NCBI GenBank assembly: GCA_025355595.1 | Contig: JANXZI010000545.1 | Coordinates: 1 to 9,769, forward strand | Length of the DNA: 9,769 bases | Direction: 5' to 3' | DNA from: Spartobacteria bacterium | GTDB taxonomy: Bacteria; Verrucomicrobiota; Verrucomicrobiia; Chthoniobacterales; Chthoniobacteraceae | In this document: positions 6,101 through 9,769 of the stretch, piece by piece | Position numbering within the stretch: the first letter of the stretch is position 1 | How the letters are laid out: each line of letters begins with the position of its first letter | Program-made: the position numbers and the translations under genes | Notes under the pieces: generated by a model | The model's database searches: none | Told to the model about the DNA's origin: nothing | The model's input: only the letters and a program-made list of their open reading frames with translations

Positions 6101-7525
6101 ATGACCACCCAGGACTGGACACTTATCACCCTCGCCCTCGCGTCCGTCGTGCTGCTTGTCGTGCTCGTCACGCGCTTCAAGGTGAACGCATTCATCGCGC
6201 TCGCGCTCGCCTCGCTGCTCGTCGGCGGCGGCGCGGTGTGCCTCGGCGTGAAGGAGGCTGACCCGAAGGCCACGATCAAAATCGGCGAGCAAGTGCGGGC
6301 ACTCGACATCCTCGATTTTTTCACCAGCGGACTCGGCGCGACGCTCGGCAGCATCGCCGCGATCATCGGCCTCGGCACGATGCTCGGAAAATTGCTCGCC
6401 GAGAGCGGCGGCGCGGAAGTCATCGCGCGGCGGTTCACGGAAATCTTCGGCCCGAAGCGCGTCGGGTGGTGCATCATGGCGCTCGCCATCGTCGTCGGCC
6501 TGCCGACCTGGATGGCCGTCGGTCTCGTGCTGCTGCTGCCCGTCCTCATCACGCTCACGCATGAGTCGAAGCAGCCCTTCCTCATGCTCGCCATCCCGCT
6601 CATCTCCGGCCTCAGCGTGATGCACGGCCTCATGCCGCCGCACCCCGGCCCCGTCGCCGCCATGGCCGCATTCAAGGAGCTGAAGCCGAACATGGGCATG
6701 GTGCTCATGTGGGGCTTCATCATCGGACTGCCCACCGCCTTCATCGCCGGCCCGATTTTCGCGCGCCGCGCCGTGCGTCTCGTGAGCGCCGACGCGCCGC
6801 CGATGCCCGTCACGGGAAACCGCGACAGCATCCCCGGTTTCCGTCCGCCGCCATTCGGGCTCACGCTTTTTTCCATCATGCTGCCGATCTTCCTGATGCT
6901 GCTCGACACGCTCGCGCGCCTCACGCTGCCGGATGACAGCAAGCTCGGCATGGCCGCAAAATTCGTCGGCCACTCGACCGTCGCGCTGCTCTCGTCCGTC
7001 CTCTTCGCCGCATGGTCGCTCGGCACCCGCTGCGGATATTCCGCGGCGCAGGTCTTGAAATTCACGGAGCAAAGCATCGCCTCCGTCGGCATGACGCTGC
7101 TCGTCGTCGGCGGCGGCGGCGGCTTCGCGGCAGTCCTGCGCTACTCGGGCGTCGCCTCTGCGATGGGAAATTTTGCCGCCTGGCTCGGGCTTCCTATTTT
7201 GCTTTTCGGCTGGCTCATCGCCGCATTCATCCGCGTGAGCACGGGCAGCGCGACCGTGAGCATCATCACCGCCGCGGGCATCCTCGCGCCGCTCATGCAC
7301 AATTATCCCGGCACAAACATCGAGCTGCTCATCATCGCCATCGGCTGCGGCTCGCTCTTCCTCTCGCATCTGAACGACGGTGGGTTCTGGATCGTGAAGG
7401 ACTGCCTCGGCCTCACCGTGAACCAGACGCTGCGCACCTGGACGATCACCGAGACGATCATCGGCATCACCGGCCTGCTCATCACACTTTGCGTCCACGC
7501 CGTGTGGCAGGCGTTTCACCACTGA
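6101..7525 (+). CDS. GntP-family gluconate/sugar-acid:H+ symporter
   Basis: A polytopic inner-membrane protein of 474 residues (E. coli GntT and GntP are about 440-450) with roughly 12 or more hydrophobic segments. GntP-family marks are visible: SGLGATLGSIAAIIGLGTML (76-95), GKLLAESGGAEVIARRF (96-112), PLISGLSVMHGLMPPHPGPV (166-185), a cytoplasmic linker (about 225-250), VVGGGGGFAAVLRYSGVA (335-352), RVSTGSATVSIITAAGI (378-394) and the end motif SLFLSHLNDGGFWIVKD (418-434). The family imports gluconate, fructuronate or related acids with protons. The exact substrate cannot be read from sequence, but the convergent UxuB-like dehydrogenase points to a hexuronate or aldonate. The start at ATG 6101 is chosen; a TTG at 6074 is in frame but adds only nine residues of low-complexity sequence. 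No good Shine-Dalgarno precedes it (GCCC before ATG). Confidence 0.9.
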   Translation: MTTQDWTLITLALASVVLLVVLVTRFKVNAFIALALASLLVGGGAVCLGVKEADPKATIKIGEQVRALDILDFFTSGLGATLGSIAAIIGLGTMLGKLLAESGGAEVIARRFTEIFGPKRVGWCIMALAIVVGLPTWMAVGLVLLLPVLITLTHESKQPFLMLAIPLISGLSVMHGLMPPHPGPVAAMAAFKELKPNMGMVLMWGFIIGLPTAFIAGPIFARRAVRLVSADAPPMPVTGNRDSIPGFRPPPFGLTLFSIMLPIFLMLLDTLARLTLPDDSKLGMAAKFVGHSTVALLSSVLFAAWSLGTRCGYSAAQVLKFTEQSIASVGMTLLVVGGGGGFAAVLRYSGVASAMGNFAAWLGLPILLFGWLIAAFIRVSTGSATVSIITAAGILAPLMHNYPGTNIELLIIAIGCGSLFLSHLNDGGFWIVKDCLGLTVNQTLRTWTITETIIGITGLLITLCVHAVWQAFHH

Positions 7526-7545
7526 CGGCACACGCTGTTGCGCAT

Positions 7546-8358
7546 CTAGATCGTCTGCGAGAGATAGCCGCCGTCCACGACAAGATCCGCGCCGGTCACG
7601 AAACTCGACGCCTTGTGTGCCGCGAGGAAAACCGCCGCGCCGATTAGCTCATGGCTTTCGCCGAAGCGCTTCATCGGCGTGTGTCCCCAGATCGCCTGCG
7701 TGCGCGGCGTGGGCGAGCCGTCCTCGTTGAAGAGCAGCTTCCGATTTTGCTCCGCGGGAAAAAATCCCGGCGTGATCGAATTCACCCGCACCCCCTTCGT
7801 CGCCCACTCGCGCGCTAGGAACATCGTGAGACTCAGCACCGCCGCCTTGCTCGCCGAATAAGCGACCACGCGCGACAGCGGGATACGCGCGCTTGCGCTC
7901 GCAATATTGATGATACTCCCCTTCCCTCGCGCGCACATCGCTGGGCCAAACTCCTGGCTCGGCAGCAGCACACCCGCGACGAGGTTCATGTCGAAATTCA
8001 TGCGCCAGTCCTCGATCGTGATCGCCTCGATGGGACGCTCGGGAGTCACCGTCACCTTCGGATCATTCCCGCCCGCCGCGTTCACGAGGATCGCCGGCGC
8101 ACCGAGCAATGCGACCACCGCCTCGTGCGCGTCGTGCAAGCTCGCCTTGTCCATCGCATCCGCCGCAAAAAATTCCGCCGTCCCGCCCGCCGCGCGGATC
8201 GCCTTCACGCGCGCCTGCCCGCGCTCCGCATTGCGACCGAGCACCGCGATCTTTGCGCCTGCCGCCGCGAGGCCATCCGCCAACGCGCCCCCGAGGACAC
8301 CCGTCGCGCCGATGACGACAGCGACTTCATTTGTGAGATCGAAAAGGGATGATTGCAT
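7546..8358 (-). CDS. SDR-family oxidoreductase, UxuB-like (D-mannonate/fructuronate type)
   Basis: The 270-residue short-chain dehydrogenase begins MQSSLFDLTNEVAVVIGATG. The nucleotide-binding glycines are at G17-A-T-G20-V-L-G23, NAAGG is at 93-97, and the catalytic residues are S154, Y167 and K171 (YSASK). The C-terminal VTGADLVVDGGY is typical of SDRs. The opening FDLTN, the LLPSQEFG segment (131-138), TPGFFPAEQNRKLLFNEDGS (196-215) and HTPMKRFGE (226-234) closely match SDR enzymes annotated as D-mannonate oxidoreductase, such as Bacillus YjmF. These interconvert fructuronate and mannonate. The gene converges on the GntP permease with only 20 bp between the stops and no visible terminator. 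An ATG at 8445 is in frame, but its 29 extra residues are encoded by a dispersed palindromic repeat and precede the natural family start, so ATG 8358 is used. Confidence 0.88.
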   Translation of the reverse strand: MQSSLFDLTNEVAVVIGATGVLGGALADGLAAAGAKIAVLGRNAERGQARVKAIRAAGGTAEFFAADAMDKASLHDAHEAVVALLGAPAILVNAAGGNDPKVTVTPERPIEAITIEDWRMNFDMNLVAGVLLPSQEFGPAMCARGKGSIINIASASARIPLSRVVAYSASKAAVLSLTMFLAREWATKGVRVNSITPGFFPAEQNRKLLFNEDGSPTPRTQAIWGHTPMKRFGESHELIGAAVFLAAHKASSFVTGADLVVDGGYLSQTI

Positions 8359-8411
8359 AGGCCGCGCAGAAAAGCGGGCGAAGCGCGGGCACGCAACCGC
8401 GGAATGCCGCG

Positions 8412-8575
8412 CAAGGAGCGGCGACATTCCTGTCGCCGTCTTCAACCGCGCCGGAGCGCACCCACTTTTGGCCGCATCGCGTGACGGTGATCATGCGCCA
8501 CACAAGCCGCCTTTCCATGAAGTGTGCGCCTCCGGCACAACGCACACTCGGCGACAGGAATGTCGCCGCTCCTTG
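8412..8575. repeat. 164-bp long-hairpin repeat element (MITE/REPIN-like)
   Basis: The outer arms are perfect 27-bp inverted repeats, 8412-8438 and 8549-8575. Each arm is itself palindromic (CGGCGACA, GGAAT, GTCGCCG) and carries GCTCCTTG at the outer side. Inside, a second imperfect inverted pair continues the symmetry: 8450-8467 (GCCGGAGCGCACCCACTT) against 8520-8536 (AAGTGTGCGCCTCCGGC). Spacers of 11 and 12 bases lie between inner and outer arms, and the central loop is about 52 bases. The element occupies most of the 214-bp divergent gap (8359-8572). No transposase is encoded, so it would be non-autonomous. I saw no target-site duplication. Confidence 0.75.
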
Positions 8576-9769
8576 CCGCCGCCGCGCCTCCTGCGTATCC
8601 CCATTCGTATCACCAAGTCTCTCCGCTCCCTTCTGCCCTGGCTGCTCGCGCTCGCCGCACTGCTCCCGGTCGTCTTCCGACCGGGCGATGTCTCGTGGCT
8701 GATTGACGAGCCGCGCCTCATCGCAAACGCCTTCTACTTCAATCAGGATCACCTGCCCGCGCACACGGGGCTGTTCGGAAATTTCGGCGTCCCGTACGGC
8801 CCGGTGCCCACGCAAATCTACCAGGCACTGCTCTGCATCACGCACGACCCGCTCACGCTCGTCGTGCTCCGCGGGCTCCTCTGCGCCTCGCTCACGAGCA
8901 TCGGCCTCATCTGGCTCGCCCGCACCCTCGGGATGCGCGCGTGGTTTGCCGCCGCGATTCTCATCGCGCCCAATATCGTCGCCTTTCACCGCATCCTGTG
9001 GGACGCCAGCTTCACGATCCCGCTCAGCGCGCTCGTCCTCGCAGCCCTCGCGGATTTTTTGAAAACAAAGCGCCGCTGGTCGCTGCGACTCTGCGCCATC
9101 TGCACCGTGCTCCTGCCGATCAATCACCCGCAGGCGCTCCCGCTCGCCGTGCCGATCGCCGCGTATCTTTTCTGGAAACATCGCGCCGATTTCCGCGCCG
9201 ACCGCGTCGCGATGTGGCGCACGGGCGCGGTGCTTTTCATCCTGCACTTCCTCTACATCGGCGCGGTCATCGGCGTCATCCACTGGCGCATCACGCACGG
9301 CGGGAATGTGCAGTACCCGAACCCCGTCCCGCGCCTGCAATCCGCGCTCGGCATTTTCCTCGGCGGAAACCTGCTCACCGGCTTCGACTACGCCACAACC
9401 GTCGCGCGCCCCGAAGGAGCCGCGTGGCTCGTCACCTCCGCGATGTGGCTCTCGCGGCTCATCTATCCCATCATCTGGCTCGGCATCGTCGCCGCTGCAC
9501 TGCGCGTGAAAGTCACCCTGCGCGCGCTGCGTGCGCGTCTCGAACCGCAGCCGTTCGACCTGCTCGCCACACTCGCGCTCGCGTGCCTCGCCGTGCAGTT
9601 CGTCCTCTTCAACGCGCTCCGCATCCCGCCCGGCGCGCAGTATTTTTTCGGCACATTCGGGCTGCACGTCCTGCTCGCATTTTTCGGCATCGAGCTGCTT
9701 GGAAAAATGCGCCTCGCCGTGCCCGTCGGCGCATCGCTTCTCGTGGCGAATGCTTTCATCACCATCGGC
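8573..9769 (+). CDS. polytopic membrane protein, probable GT-C type glycosyltransferase, 3' end outside window
   Basis: An open frame of 399 codons runs to the window edge. The N-terminus is basic (RLLRIPIRITKSLRS), followed by a first membrane helix (about 20-36, LLPWLLALAALLPVVF). The first periplasmic loop contains SWLIDEPRLIANAFYFNQDH; an acidic pair here (D45, E46) is the hallmark of ArnT/PMT-like GT-C enzymes that use polyprenyl-linked sugars. At least seven more hydrophobic helices follow, for example 98-117, 124-136, 150-162, 175-201, 218-236, 296-311 and 330-349. The family is not certain: it could be another large membrane protein of unknown function. There is no ATG in frame near the N-terminus; TTG 8573 is the first plausible start and lies in the last bases of the repeat element. 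CTG 8591 or an upstream GTG at 8522 are alternatives, so the true start is unsure. Confidence 0.6.
   Translation, partial: MPPPRLLRIPIRITKSLRSLLPWLLALAALLPVVFRPGDVSWLIDEPRLIANAFYFNQDHLPAHTGLFGNFGVPYGPVPTQIYQALLCITHDPLTLVVLRGLLCASLTSIGLIWLARTLGMRAWFAAAILIAPNIVAFHRILWDASFTIPLSALVLAALADFLKTKRRWSLRLCAICTVLLPINHPQALPLAVPIAAYLFWKHRADFRADRVAMWRTGAVLFILHFLYIGAVIGVIHWRITHGGNVQYPNPVPRLQSALGIFLGGNLLTGFDYATTVARPEGAAWLVTSAMWLSRLIYPIIWLGIVAAALRVKVTLRALRARLEPQPFDLLATLALACLAVQFVLFNALRIPPGAQYFFGTFGLHVLLAFFGIELLGKMRLAVPVGASLLVANAFITIG

Noticed and set aside
6026..7531. 501-codon minus-strand frame opposite the permease
   Set aside because: Low-complexity His/Asp/Glu/Arg-rich translation with no domain; the plus strand encodes a full GntP family protein with its signature motifs.
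7526..7545. Terminator between the convergent permease and SDR genes
   Set aside because: The 20-bp gap has no hairpin with a T-run.
8327..9667. Long open frame of 446 codons on the minus strand
   Set aside because: It is Arg/Glu/Asp-rich antisense sequence typical of GC-rich genomes and overlaps a plus-strand frame with a clear membrane-protein pattern.

Overview
This is a GC-rich chromosomal window, and all of it reads as ordinary bacterial coding sequence. No rRNA, tRNA, CRISPR array, transposase or phage gene was seen. The best guess for the host is a Verrucomicrobiota-like bacterium (Chthoniobacter/Opitutus type). The reasons are an envelope operon of TPR protein, ExbB and several ExbD proteins, many starts without Shine-Dalgarno sequences, and intergenic palindromes of a kind I associate with that phylum. 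No phylogenetic marker is present, so this is an inference.

Left part (1-4323): an envelope block. A SurA/PpiD-like periplasmic folding factor runs leftwards and leaves the window unfinished. Divergent from it, 90 bp away, is a rightward operon: a secreted TPR protein, an ExbB/TolQ/MotA-type proton-channel protein with an unusual cytoplasmic C-terminal zinc ribbon, and three consecutive ExbD/TolR proteins. Each ExbD keeps the membrane aspartate, and the last two are clear tandem duplicates. Together they look like an inner-membrane, proton-driven energy-transduction complex with a periplasmic TPR partner. No TonB, TolA, TolB, Pal or outer-membrane receptor is visible in the window.

Middle part (4353-5904): an aldo/keto reductase closely resembling PdxI/YdbC follows 29 bp after the third exbD and may be read through from the operon. 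A REPIN-like inverted repeat pair (5225-5375) comes next and supplies the reductase stop codon. Then comes a RidA-family protein of the ~150-residue subgroup.

Right part (5905-9769): a repeat-rich gap precedes a GntP-family gluconate/hexuronate-type permease. Converging on it, 20 bp apart, is an SDR dehydrogenase of the UxuB-like (D-mannonate/fructuronate) type, which suggests a small sugar-acid uptake and oxidation locus. A 164-bp hairpin-forming element with perfect 27-bp arms (8412-8575) separates the SDR from a divergent polytopic membrane protein, probably a GT-C type glycosyltransferase, which runs off the right edge and has no in-frame ATG near its N-terminus.

The most unusual items are the zinc-ribbon ExbB with a triple ExbD set, and three different palindromic or tandem repeat elements sitting at gene borders.
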